Of a stretch of DNA of 64,000 nucleotides, positions 22,901-34,900 are shown one piece after another (within the stretch, counting starts at the first letter, position 1; the number at the start of each line of letters is the position of its first letter). The notes under the pieces are model-generated. The model made no database searches, was not told the DNA's origin, and saw nothing but the letters and a program-made list of their open reading frames with translations. A program made the position numbers and the translations under genes. The stretch spans positions 359,790 through 423,789 of the forward strand of contig NW_027506907.1 of the NCBI RefSeq assembly GCF_052324685.1. The letters run 5' to 3'. The stretch comes from Brachyhypopomus gauderio (taxonomy: Eukaryota; Chordata; Actinopteri; Gymnotiformes; Hypopomidae).

Positions 22901-25900
22901 CCCAGATCTTAATCCCATTGAGAACTTGTGGTCAATCATCAAGAGACAGGTAGACAAACAAAAACTTTCACATTCTGACAAAATGCAAGCATTGATTGTG
23001 CAAGAATGGACTGCTATCAGTCAGGATTTGGTCCAGAAGTTGATTGAGAGCATGCCACGGAGAATTGCAGAGGTCCTGAAGAAGAAGGGTCAACACTGCA
23101 AATATTGACTTGCTGCATTAACTCATTCTAACTGTAAATAAAAGCTTTTGTTACTCATAATATGATTGCAGTTATATTTCTGTATGTGATAAAAACATCT
23201 GACAAACACACATAAAAACCAGAGGGCAGCAGATCATGTGAAAATATAATATTTGTGTCATTCTCAAAACTTTTGGCCATGACTGTACTCCAGGCCATCA
23301 TACCACACCTCCATTGTAGAGTCAGTAAGTAGTAAGAAGCCTTTGGGACAATCACAGAGGCTGGAATGACCCCCAGTTGCCCTCACATCTCCTCCAGCAG
23401 TGGAGAGACTGAGAAGGAGAGTTGGAGTTTCTCCCTGAAGTCCACTTCAGTCGTCCATACTTACCTAAGGGTGCAGCATCCAATACTGTCATTGTGGATG
23501 TAAAATTGAGCGTAATTTGTTGACAGGGGGCAAACGTAACACTCGTGCCGCATAGAGACACAACGTCCCGTAAAGTGCCACACGGTGTCGTTAAATGTTG
23601 CAAATAAAATGTTATTTATTTTTATGGCGGTTTATCATATAATTATTATTATTTATGGGGAGATGGGCTGCGGCCGGTACAAATTCATTAAAGGGCCGGT
23701 TCTGGCCCGTGGGCCACCAGTTGAATAGCCCTGCTCTAGGAGTCTCAGGAGATCCTCCAGACCCCTCAGAACTTCATAAAGAGACCTTCTGTGGTGCCAC
23801 CTCCATGGCTGTGAGTCAAGCCGACCCAGAGCTGAACCAGTACAACACCTGGAGGGAGCTGCTGCAGGCCACAGCCCAGGAGCTTCATGGGGCAGCTGCT
23901 AAGGATGGATGCGCTAGTGCAGAGGATTACCGCCATGCAGAGATGCACCTCATTTGAAAGGCCCAGCAAGACTGCTTCCCCGACGAACTTCATCTTCTTA
24001 AAGCTAAGGAACCAGGCCTACAGAGCAGCCGTCTCTGTGACCTCTCTCCAGAACTCGATGAAAGCAGCGGCCTCATCAGAGTTGATGGTCGACTCCGCCG
24101 GTCAGAGGACCTGGACTACACCAGTCTACACCCAGTGGTGTTAGATCCCTCACATCCAGTGACCCGCCCGCTTATTCAGGACTTCGATATTCGCTTGAAA
24201 CACCCCAGGCGTGTAGAGCGTGTCTTTGCAGAGATCCGGTGCTCCCACTGGATTCTGCGAGGCAGAGAGACAGTACGTCGCTTCCAGAAGACGTGTGCAG
24301 ACTGCAGTCGCTGAAAGGCTAAGCCTACTGTCCCTCGGATGTCTGACCTACCCTTAGTCCGCCTACGCCTGTTTAAACCTGCCTTCCACTCTACAGGCAT
24401 AGATTGCTTTGGGCCGTTGGAAGTCAAGGTGGGAAGGCGTCTGGAGAAGAGGTGGGGGATCATATTCAAATGTCTAACTGTAAGAGAAGTTTACCTCGAT
24501 CTACTTACCTCCATTGACACTGACTTCTTTCTTATGGCCCTAAGAAGATTTATCGCCCATAGAGGGACCCTGGCTGAGCTCTATTCAGACCAGGGGCCCA
24601 ACTTCAAAGCCGGTGCCAAAGAGCTACGGGAGGTGTTCGCGGCCATGTCACCTGACCTCCAGTCCCTCCTGGCACCCTACAGGATCCACTTCCACTGCAA
24701 CCCTCCTGCTGCTCCACACTTCGGAGGAGCGAAGTCTGCTGTCTGCTGATGGGGTGGCCCAACGGGTCTCTCCCACAAGTCGTCTACCCCAGAGATAAGC
24801 TCCTCAGCCAGTGGAGGTGGAAGCATGCTCAGGTGCTGACAGACCACTTCTGGGCTCGCTTCATCCGTCTGTACTTACCTGGGCTGCAGCTCAGACAGAA
24901 GTGGCAGTCCTCCTCATCCGACGTCACAGAAGACTCTGTGGCAATGATCGTGGACCTTCAGCTCCCTAGGGCCATGTGGCCTATTGGGCGCATCGTCAAG
25001 GTCCACCCCAGCCCTGATGGTCATATCCGATCTGTGGATGTGAAGGTCAGAGACCGCAACTACACCCGACCTGTCGCCCGGCTGGTGATTCTGCCAGCCC
25101 TTTCCAGTCGGCGAAGAAAGTTGTCCCTCTTGAGTAGCCTTTTCTTTGTTGCAAATGTACCACGTACATTTGGGGGTGGCTATAGTAAAGGCTATGGACT
25201 TTTCGCTTGACAAGTGGTTCTCCTTATTTTATTTAATGCACTTCCTGATTTCAGCTTATTTTGACATCACTAGTTTAGGTTACGTCATTACGTATGCCTC
25301 CATCTTGGTTAGTTCGGAAGCCTTGTTTATGTTACCTAACTTCGGAAAGTTTGCTCCTCCATCCGATTAATCCTGGTGTTTGTGTGTATAAATGACCCAC
25401 GTAAGTAACCAAATATTTTCATTTAAGTTGATTTAAGTCAGTATTACAGCATATTTTGTACATTTTTTTTCCTGACGTTATTAGTAAATTGTGGTGAACC
25501 TATTTAACTCACACACTGCCTACACATCAGTGATTTCCGAAGTGGACCTGGGGGGTATTCCATGAAGCGAGCTCATGAAAACGGCGCTTATTAGAGTAAG
25601 CCTCGCTTGAGTTAGCCAAACGGTTAACTTCCGTCTAGTTTCGTTCCACTAACGAAATCCAGATGCAACCTGTTCCCGCAAATTCAAGCCCGACTTTTGT
25701 AATCGGCTATCATGCGTGTGCACACAGTATTTAAACAGCCTCACCAATCGATATTCGAAAAGGCAAGAATATCTTGAAAGAGCTGAAGGAATGAGCAGCT
25801 TTTTTTTTTTAACAGGAGCTACTTGTCTGTATGAGGAATATAAAGACATTACAAAGAAAGGCAACATGTCCTGTATTCATAAAGTCAGAAGCTGCCTGGC

Positions 25901-28900
25901 AGAATATTGCAGACAGATTAAATGTGTGAGCATATAATTTAATCCATTCATTGGCATTTTAAAAGTGTTATAGTAAATTAATAATGTTAATTCATCATTT
26001 CCTGACTTAGAAGTAACATGGGTGGGGTAAAGAGAACATGGCAGCAAGGTGAAATATAAAAATATTCTCCAGAATGGTAAGTACAGTTGATTAGTCTAAT
26101 GTGCAGGAAAAGGTAAAACACCATATTAAATAACTGTATAAAATATTTTTGCAACCAGAAAGAAAACTGCAACTGCTGCTACTGGTGGTGGGCCTCCTGT
26201 AGCAGCCCTCACTCCTGCAGAAGACCTTGCTTTAGAGCAAAACAGCGGACGCCCCATCATTGTGGAATTTCATGAATATATTAAGCGCAAGGCAAACGTT
26301 TCGAATTTTGCGGCAGACCATCGCCTTATTAAGATGTTCTGCATCCCCAACGCTGTACAGAAATACGCCACTGGCAAAGAAGCGCAAAGCGATACAGACC
26401 GTTTGGGATTTGGTAAGAGCTTTACTACGTCTATTGAATTGAATTGAATCACTATTTATCCCCAAGGGGGCAATTAATATTGGGCACAACATCACAAGAT
26501 AGACAAACAAACATGAATACCAATCACAAGCAAGGAGTCTAATATCCAAAGATAAATATCAGTGTTCATTTAGTAATCTAATGGCTTCAGGAACAAAGGT
26601 CACTCTCCGCCGAACAGTCCGACATCTAAGGCAACGATACCTATGGCCATGAGGCAAAAGTTCAAACTCATGATGAAGAGCATGTGAAGGATCATTAATA
26701 ATAGACCGACTTTTCTTCTAGCTGTTTGTGCAATGCACTCAAAGGTCTAAGTGGGAGACCGACAATTTTTGAACATGTAGATACTAAATACTGCAACCGT
26801 TTCCTATTTTTTAAGCTCAGAGACTGGAACCAACAGATAAAAGAAAATGAAACAACACTCTCAATAAAAGAACAATAAAATGTAAACAACACAGATGTAT
26901 CAACGGAAAAGGACTTAAGCTTCCTAAGAAAATACATACGTTGCTGACCTTTTTTTAAATTAGTCTCTGTGTTGTCTTCGAATTTTAATTTATCATCAAG
27001 AATTGTCCCCAAGTATTTGTAAGTGCTAACTTTCTCTACTGCTCGTCCGTTTATATAGGTATCAGAATTCACAGGTGGCAACTTGGAAAAATCAATAATC
27101 ATCTCCTTGGTTTTCGAGACATTCATCACTAGGTATGAACGTTCACACCAATCTATAAACTCCTGCAAAGCTGGACCATGATCAGCCCCGGTTCTGGACT
27201 GCTTTGCTTGGGGGGGCAGTAAAACATAATGAGGGGGCATGTTGATAGTCATGTTTATGAAGCCAGAAATATATTCAAGGCTTGATTTGTGCATGAATGA
27301 TGACTATTGATACTGGCTTAAAGTGATGTATTAGGTAAAGAAATAAAAATGCACATTTTCGAACTTAAAACTTAAAACACAATGATTAAAAAATACATGT
27401 TGATTATGTAAATGGAGAACAAAGATTATCTAATTGTATTTCATTTCAATACTGCCATTACTAATAGAACAACTCTATTTCTTGAAAGGCTGACAAATGT
27501 ACCTATACACAGACTGAGAATATTCAAACATGGAAATAGGAATGAGTGAGAATATTTATATTACTGGGAAATTAAAATATAAAGAAAACAAAAGAATACA
27601 AATTCTGTTATAAAAGGGAGTATTCGTCACATTTCTCTTTTGAAAAAGAAAAAAATATGAAAGTACATAAAATAAGAAATCTATCTACAGTACTGCACTT
27701 TAATGGTAAAAAATCTGGTAAAGTATTGAAGTTTTTATTGATGTTATGAAACGTACTGGTACAATGCGGTATTTATGCACAGTATAACAATACTGGCTGT
27801 GATGGCGAGAAATCGTTTAAACCAGGGATGTCAAAGTCAAATACACCGAGGGCCAAAAAAACAAATTTGCTACAAGCCGAGGGCCGGACTGGTTCAATGT
27901 TTATTAAAACATATTGAAATGATTGCACATAGCCTATTGAACCAAGACCTAACACAGTGTATATTATTTAATGTTTAAATGAATAAAGCAATATTTTCTT
28001 ATGGATCTGTCAGTAATTTCAAGTGAAAACATTTTTCAACAGGCAAACAGATAAAAGCAAACTTCCTTCAAAGAAAAATCACATGAAGACACACAGAAGA
28101 CACACAGGTTTACCTTTTACCTCCGTGAACATGTACTCTGCCTCCCACCTGGCTTGAAACCCGTTCTCAGTGTCCACCTTACGTTTAGTCATTTTTGAGA
28201 AGGGGGATAGCTGAACGTTGATGTCTGCTCTGACTGCTGATTTAGGTTTATACTTTCGCGAGTGACCATAGTGCGCAACTCCGAATTTTAATGTTGCAGG
28301 TTTGAAAAGTGCTGCAATTTAGGCTAAAGTACTTGAAAATGGTTTAAATTGTAACTACTTCATTTCACAACAAATATCTGTCTGACTGAACAGTTATTAT
28401 GTTAACAAATACGAGCATCTTGTAATTCCAGGACGAAACATGAGAGAACGTGAAGACGTTAAGATTGGGGAAAATAAACAACCATTAAATAATGTGAATA
28501 AAAAGCGAATTATTTCGAGTATATGTATAAATATTTAACATATTTAAGTTTAACGTGCTGGAAAATATTGAAATGGACCTTTAAAGTGACGTACAAGTGC
28601 TTGAATTCCACCTTATAAAGGTGTATGAACCCTGCAAACATGACTTTGTTCATTGCGCTGGCGGAGCCACTGCGATTACGTCATTTTCGCCGCGCGGACC
28701 CTCGCGACGCTTCGCGCTGCAGTGACTTCGCAGGCTACAGTTGCATTGTGGGGAATGTAGTGTTTGTGCGTACAAAACACCATCGGGCGGCTGTGGCCTG
28801 CGGGCCGGTTCTAATAGTAATTCAATATCATCCAGGGGGCCATAGATAATCAATTCGCGGGCCGGATCTGGCTCGCGGGCCTTGACTTTGACATATGTGG

Positions 28901-31900
28901 TTTAGACCATGAGCCGCGACGGCTTGCACGGGGGAAAGAGCAGCCTCGCGCGCTGTCGTGCACCTCTCGAATTTTGTAACTTCGCGCGCGCCGCGCCTCA
29001 GCGCAATGAACAATGTCATGTTTGCCGGGTTCATACACCTATACAAGGTGGAATTAAAGCACTTGTACCTCACTTTAAAGGTCCAGTTCAATATTTCTCA
29101 GCACGTTAAACTTAATTAAGTTAAATATTTATACATATACTCAAAATAATTCGCTTTTTTAATCACACTTTCAAAACACCCAATCTTAACGTCTTCACGT
29201 TCTCTCATGTTTCCTCCTGGAATTACAAGAGGCTCGTATTTGTTAACCTAAGACAAGAGAACTGGGGTGGGTTTCCCGAAACGTTCGTAGCGCTAAGTAC
29301 TTCTTAACCTCGTACGTTTCATACGAGGTTACGAAGTACTTGGCGCTACGAACGTTTCGGGAAACCCACCCCTGTTCATTCAGACAGATATTTGTTGTGA
29401 AACGAAGTAGTTACAATTTCAACATTTTCAACATTACTTTAGCCTAAATTCCAGCACTTTTCAAATCTGAAAAAGCAACATTAAAATTCGTCAGGTAAAT
29501 GTTCATTCCCCTGTTTTTTATTACCACATATCGTTTCGGACAACACTGCGCGGCAAGTATTTAAACGCTTCCGCCGTTCGCGCAGGTTTAGGAGAACCAA
29601 GTTAGCCTAACCACTAACGGCTAATAAAATAATTTAAGCAACACCTATGTAAGAGGTGAGTAACATTAAAGCAACGAAAAACCACAGTTAAGCAAATATT
29701 ACCATGTGGAAGTCAGTTTAAACTCAGAAGAGTGTTTACCAGTATACCCGTCTTTCACTCACACTAACAGAACATTTACTGCCGAACTGAACCTTTTGGG
29801 GCGGTCTGCCGATTTTTATATGACTCAAAGAGCCAATCAGGAATAAGCAAGGAAATATCTTCACGATGTAAAGCAAAATGCATTTTTGTGATTGGTTCAG
29901 AGATAATAAAAAAAGCCGTTGCTTGCATTGTGCTTGGGGGGGGCAAAGACACAATTTGGGGGGGCAATGCCCCCCTCTGCCCCCCCCTAGCGCCGGCCCT
30001 GACCATGATCCTGATTTTCACCAGAGAGCAGAGACAACAGAACTGTATCATCTGCAAATTTTATAATGTACTGATTTTCATGACCACTTCTACAGATATC
30101 AGTGTATAGGATGAATAGTAACGGGGACAATATGCACCCTTGAGGTGAACCAGTAGAAGTATACATAATGTCTGAGAGGGTTCCATTTACAAGTACCCTC
30201 TGTGACCTCTTGGTCAAGAAGTCCATAATCCAACATATCAGCCCATACTCTAATCTAAAATAATATAAAAGTTTCTCAGCTAATAAAAAAGGCTGTAAAG
30301 TATTAAATGCAGAAGAAAAGTCCACAAATAGAATTATTGCTCTCGTCTTAGGTCCTTCAAGATGCCTATGAAGGACATCCAGCAAAAATAATTTCGAATG
30401 ATCTACTCCCCTTCCGGGTCGATATGCAAACTGTAGGGGATCTAAATTATCTGTAGTAACTTTAAGAATATGAGATTTAACAAGTCTAGTGGTCTTCTCA
30501 ATATATGGCCCCAATAATTTACAGAGATATACAATACTGTGTCTTCTGAAGCTGTCGTGCTCAAATAAGTAGTCATCCGGAAAGCCCAGTGGATCTGTCC
30601 TGTCCTGGAATGACCTTGGAGCTGGTAGCATGAATGCTCTGTGCACATGCGCTCCCTCATCTACTGGATTTTCTACAAATGGTCATGCCATGGTCAATCA
30701 GCCTTCACTGTTAGCTGCTCTTTTTATAGCCTACATTTTGGATTATTTGTATCACATGTATGAAAATGTTGGTATGGTAGTTGTCTGTATCTATTTCCTT
30801 TTTGCACCATTAAGTTAACCACACATTTACATTATTTACACTAAACATATGTGAATTGCGGAATGATATGATTTGATTGTAATTTGAACACAAAAGAGGA
30901 AGTATGGGGATAAATATATACCTAAAAGTATCTTCACCTAAATTACTGTTATTATTAAGACTCGGGTACTCGGGTCTTGAAAATTGTATTTTCTGTGATA
31001 TAGAGTTTATGTTAATGTATGTTTGTGGACCATAACTGCGATTACACTGTATTCCATTTTACACTGACCTGAATTTGTTAAAATTAAACCAATACATTAA
31101 ATGTGCAGAAACCTCACTGATTAACAATGAATATGTACTCTGAAGATTGAAATATAAATTGTATTTGGAAATATAATTATTAAATTTTAGTAATAACCTG
31201 CAATAATTCCAAACTAATAATTACAGTACTTAATTAAACCCCCGGAAGGGGTCGAGCAAACAGATGAAGGGGGACTGGCGTTCCCCTCTCCGTAATAAAC
31301 CGTCGACTCGGAGCACACAGACGGAGGTGGACTGGTGTTCTCCCCTTCTCTGTAATACACCGTTGAATCCGAGTGCACGGATGGGGGAGGACTGGCCTCA
31401 TCTTCCGTTGTCTCTGGGTGTTCGATGGCTTCGGTGTGGACCGGCGGAGTGGGGCTGGTCTCCCTCTCCTCGTCCGACGTCTGGGGAGCCGCAGACTTGG
31501 GGGAAGGACAGCTGACTTCACCCTCACTCTCCTCGTCAGAACACACGGAGGGGGGTGGGGGGACTCTCCTCCTCTCCGGAGTCCTCACTCCCGAATTCGT
31601 ATTCGGGAGGGGTGAGGGCAAAAGTGCCTACACCCACCACTAGGGGCTCCTGGTCTCCTCCTCCTCGGGGAACACCAGGAGTGGTGCGCTCTTCTCCTCC
31701 TCGGGGTACGCCTGGGTTGGAGCACCGCGCCTTACGCTCCACATTTTCTCTGCGGGCAGCAGGAAGCATGCTGCCTCTGTTGGGTCTCCGGCCGCCTGAG
31801 CTTGATGCAGCAGGCGCGCACACACTGGGTCCTGCTGCATCTCCCCATCGGGTACCGGCACCGCGCAGCGACGCGCAGGGGAAGTGGCGCGGCGGCGCTT

Positions 31901-34900
31901 GGCCTTCTTCCCCTTTTTCCTTGCTGCTGTGTACCCTGCCATCTCTTCGGCTCGTCTTTCTGTAACGGCGGGTGTAGGAGGCAGGCACCACGACGTTTGC
32001 AGTGAACAATCAACAATTATTTTAACAGACACGTGTAAGCTCCAAGCGGGGAGCGGGCAAAACACAGAGACACTCACACTGTCATGAAACTTTAGACAAC
32101 TTTAGACACAAGACACTGCGCGAACGCACATTAAATAGGTGATTAACGCTGACCCGCGTGATCTCGAGACAAGGCACAGGTGCGACTACGAACACGCTCA
32201 CAGACAACCCACACCCACGGAACTACAAACATGGACATAACAGCACGCAGACAACGTAGCGGCACGCCCACAGGGAAGGGTCCGGAGCTGTGACCGTGAC
32301 ACAAGAATGTACTCGGGAATCCAGAAATACCCCAACGCCATTAGTTTTATATAATGTTGCGGTCTATCCTAGACCAGTTCGTAACAGTGATTTAGTATGT
32401 AACAGTGTGGTGTGTATGTTATAGTAACATCATGGACAACATTTAATTTATTGTATTTATTTCTGTTGTGTTCAGAATCACGCAAACATCTGAATGCAGA
32501 TCAGAACCCCTGTAAACTGTATAACCTTAAAGTGTAAATAGAAGAGAGTCAAGTTTAATTCAACCCGTCTGGTGTCATCCTTTCTGACCAAACCCCCCAT
32601 TCAACATCTTCACACCTTAAGTAGTGCTCTGGCCGGCATTCCTTGATTGTGTCCGATGGAAAACTGAACAGTGCAACCTTTTAGTTTAAAATACAGTCCT
32701 ACCACCTGCTATCTCCCCTACAATTTGTCTGTCTCACCTCGTCTATTTTCTGTCTCACCCCCTTATATTCCTCATCTGTCTCATGCGCTGTAGCTGGCAG
32801 GTGCTGCCATCCTGGCCGTGGGGATCTGGGTGATGGTGGACAGCAGCTCCATGCTCGGTGTGCTCTCTCACATTAAAAAAGCCCCTCCTGAGTTAGCGCA
32901 GCTGGCTAACGTGGGTTACCTTCTGATTGCCATCGGGGCCGTCCTCGCCCCCATGGGCTTCCTGGGCTGCTGCGGGGCTGTCACCGAGAGCAAATGCATG
33001 CTCCTCACGGTGAGTGTGAGCCTTGACCTCTGACACTGGCAACTGCTCGTTGTAGGGTTGCCACCTAGGTCTGTCAAAAAACAAAGACACTGTCATACTG
33101 ACACGGGGGGGATGGCGAGTGTAAATTGTTGAGGGGGGGGGTGGCGAACGTAAATTGTTGACGGGGGGGTGTGGTGAACTTAAAATGGACACAGTGAGAA
33201 AAAAAACAGATTTAAAGTGTGCAGAAACAGTCTAAATAGTCGTTTGAACTAACCTAGTGAAAATCGGGACATTAAATGAATTTTTTATTTGCCGGGACCG
33301 AAAATTAAAAAGAAGGAAAACCGGGACAGCCAGGGAAAACCGGGACAGTCATGTGAAAACCGGGACAGTCCCGGGAAAACTGGGACAGGTGGCAACCCTA
33401 GCTCCTTGACCTCTGACACTGGCAACTGCTCCTTGACCTCTGACAATGGAACCATAAAGGCAAGATGTATTGTGTTATGACACTTGAGTAACACCAGTTT
33501 AATATTAGGCTATAGCAGGGGTCGGCAACCTATGGCACGTGTGCCACTGCTGGCACGCCAAGGCATAATCACTGGCACGCGGCACGTGCCCAGCATTAGC
33601 AAAAAATAATGTTACTCTATGCAATAGCCCTAACAGAGAATGAGTATTGAGAGACAGTGATATGATGAAATGATGAATGATTTATTCAAATTATGGCCAA
33701 GGGATGTAGCTCCAGGACACAACCCAATGCTCTAAACAATAAACAAAAACGTCTCTAACCAAAATACGACTACCTTACCTGAAGCATGTTCAAAGAAATG
33801 AAAGTAAATCACAATAACCTACCCTAACTACCTATACAAAACAAAGAGAACCAGATAACCAAAAGAGCATCGTAGTCCTTACTTCCAGTTTGAGCCAGAT
33901 TAACAAGCACAACTATTTACACAGATATTTACACTTATACACACTATTTATATACATATACACATACAATATCTACATCAACTACCAAATCAAAAGGGGC
34001 AATTCCAGACTCAAGTTCAGAGACGATATAATTCAAATTCAAACAAACCGGGAAACCAACCACACAATCGAACTACACCAAACATCAATATGGAGAAAGA
34101 TTCTCCCCGTCTTGCTGCTTTGTGGGTCTTTTAAAGGCGGGACTGTGGGTCTTGGGCAGAGAACAGCCAATCCGCAACAACCAGGAAGAGAGTGACATGG
34201 TGGGAGGAGAGACACATCTGGACCTGTAGCGGCAAGTGGCAAACACCAAAACGCAACGACCAACATTGGTCATAACAATAATAATAATAAAAAATCTCAA
34301 ACAGAGAGCACAATCCTCCAGTCGAAATCGCTCCTCAACACTCTGCACTTAGCTCCCGCCACAGACCCATGTTTAAATTTAGCCTAATCAAAATCAGTTA
34401 GCCAACCTGATAGCGTTACAAAAGATGACAGAGCCTCCGGTTAAAAAAACAAAGCGAGGGCATTTCAACCCTGGGCGGAAGACTATGGTTTGGTGTTTGT
34501 CAAAGATAGTGTTGTGTGTACACTGTACTATGACAACGTTGTGTGCCGAACTTCCAGCATTAAGAAGCATTTCGAGACAAAACACGACAAGACGTATAAA
34601 GACCCCGCCGAAAGAGCCGAAGTCGCTAAACGTGCCGTGGCTAGGTATGGCAAACAGCCCAGCTCTCTTAAAGTAGGGTGACTAAACATCCGTATTTCCC
34701 GGGACATGTCCGTATTTCACGTCCTGCAGACATCCCAAGTTGCAAAAATTGATTTCAGGGAGGTTACCTCCCCCCCCCCCAAAAAATAAAACAAAACAAA
34801 AAAAACTTGCACACACAACAATGGATAACGAAACTGTACTTTTTGCTATAAGAATGTGCATAACAATTTTATACAGCATAAAATGCTCTTGCATCTTTGA

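Larger units (their letters stand above)
20921..23108 (+). pseudogene. Tc1-like transposase, interrupted
   Basis: Cut-and-paste DDE transposase. The start MVISKETRAVIIALHKNG with the paired helix-turn-helix region is followed by an LTR-like insertion at 21035. The frame resumes IIKNFKERGS and RDRATISAELAQEW, breaks at 22014, resumes with HVWGCFSAKG and CLFQHDGAPY (second catalytic Asp region), is cut by a LINE fragment, and ends NSPDLNPIENLW (catalytic third-acid block) to EVLKKKGQHCKY at 23108. Multiple breaks make it non-functional. Confidence 0.85.
20790..23285 (+). mobile_element. Tc1-like transposon carrying two insertions
   Basis: The right end (inverse of CAGTCATGGCCAAAAG, followed by TA) is the terminal repeat of a common fish Tc1 family. 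The left terminal repeat is missing, so the element is 5'-truncated at about 20790. It encodes a broken transposase. Inserted in it are an LTR-like element (21035-21704) and a LINE 3' end (about 22329-22836). Confidence 0.8.
27183..30001 (-). mobile_element. hAT-like DNA transposon, copy B
   Basis: Same family as copy A (4792-15185), inverted: ends CAGCCCCGGTTCTGG at left and, on the minus strand, CAGGGCCGGCGCTAG at right. Perfect 8-bp duplication ACCATGAT (27175-27182 and 30002-30009). Inserted in a LINE reverse transcriptase. It carries another hAT at 27823-28899 and a hairpin MITE at 29264-29372. No transposase frame seen. Confidence 0.92.
25537..32385. mobile_element. 6.8-kb composite insertion in the BEL 3' LTR
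   Basis: The intact 5' LTR reads CAGTGATTTAGTATG once. Here the two halves of the 3' LTR both carry CAGTGATTT at the junction (25528-25536 and 32385-32393), a target duplication of 8 or 9 bp. The outermost sequences (CCGAAGTGGACC and, inverted, ACGAACTGGTC) are weakly inverted-repeat. Contents in order: PIF-Harbinger remnant, LINE split by hAT copy B, unassigned AT-rich DNA, and an LTR element fragment. The carrier superfamily is unresolved. Confidence 0.6.
18224..32722 (+). mobile_element. BEL/Pao LTR retrotransposon, heavily invaded
   Basis: 5' LTR 18224-18972, gag remnants at 19014-19289 and 20469-20777, pol (RNase H to integrase) at 23750-25130, 3' LTR from 25181 that is cut at 25536 and resumes at 32386-32722. 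Later insertions include a hAT fragment, a Tc1 element and a 6.8-kb composite inside the 3' LTR. The protease and most of the reverse transcriptase are missing. Flanks (ttcc / attt) give no clean TSD. The end lies 71 bp before exon 3 of the tspan1-like gene, within intron 2. Confidence 0.85.
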
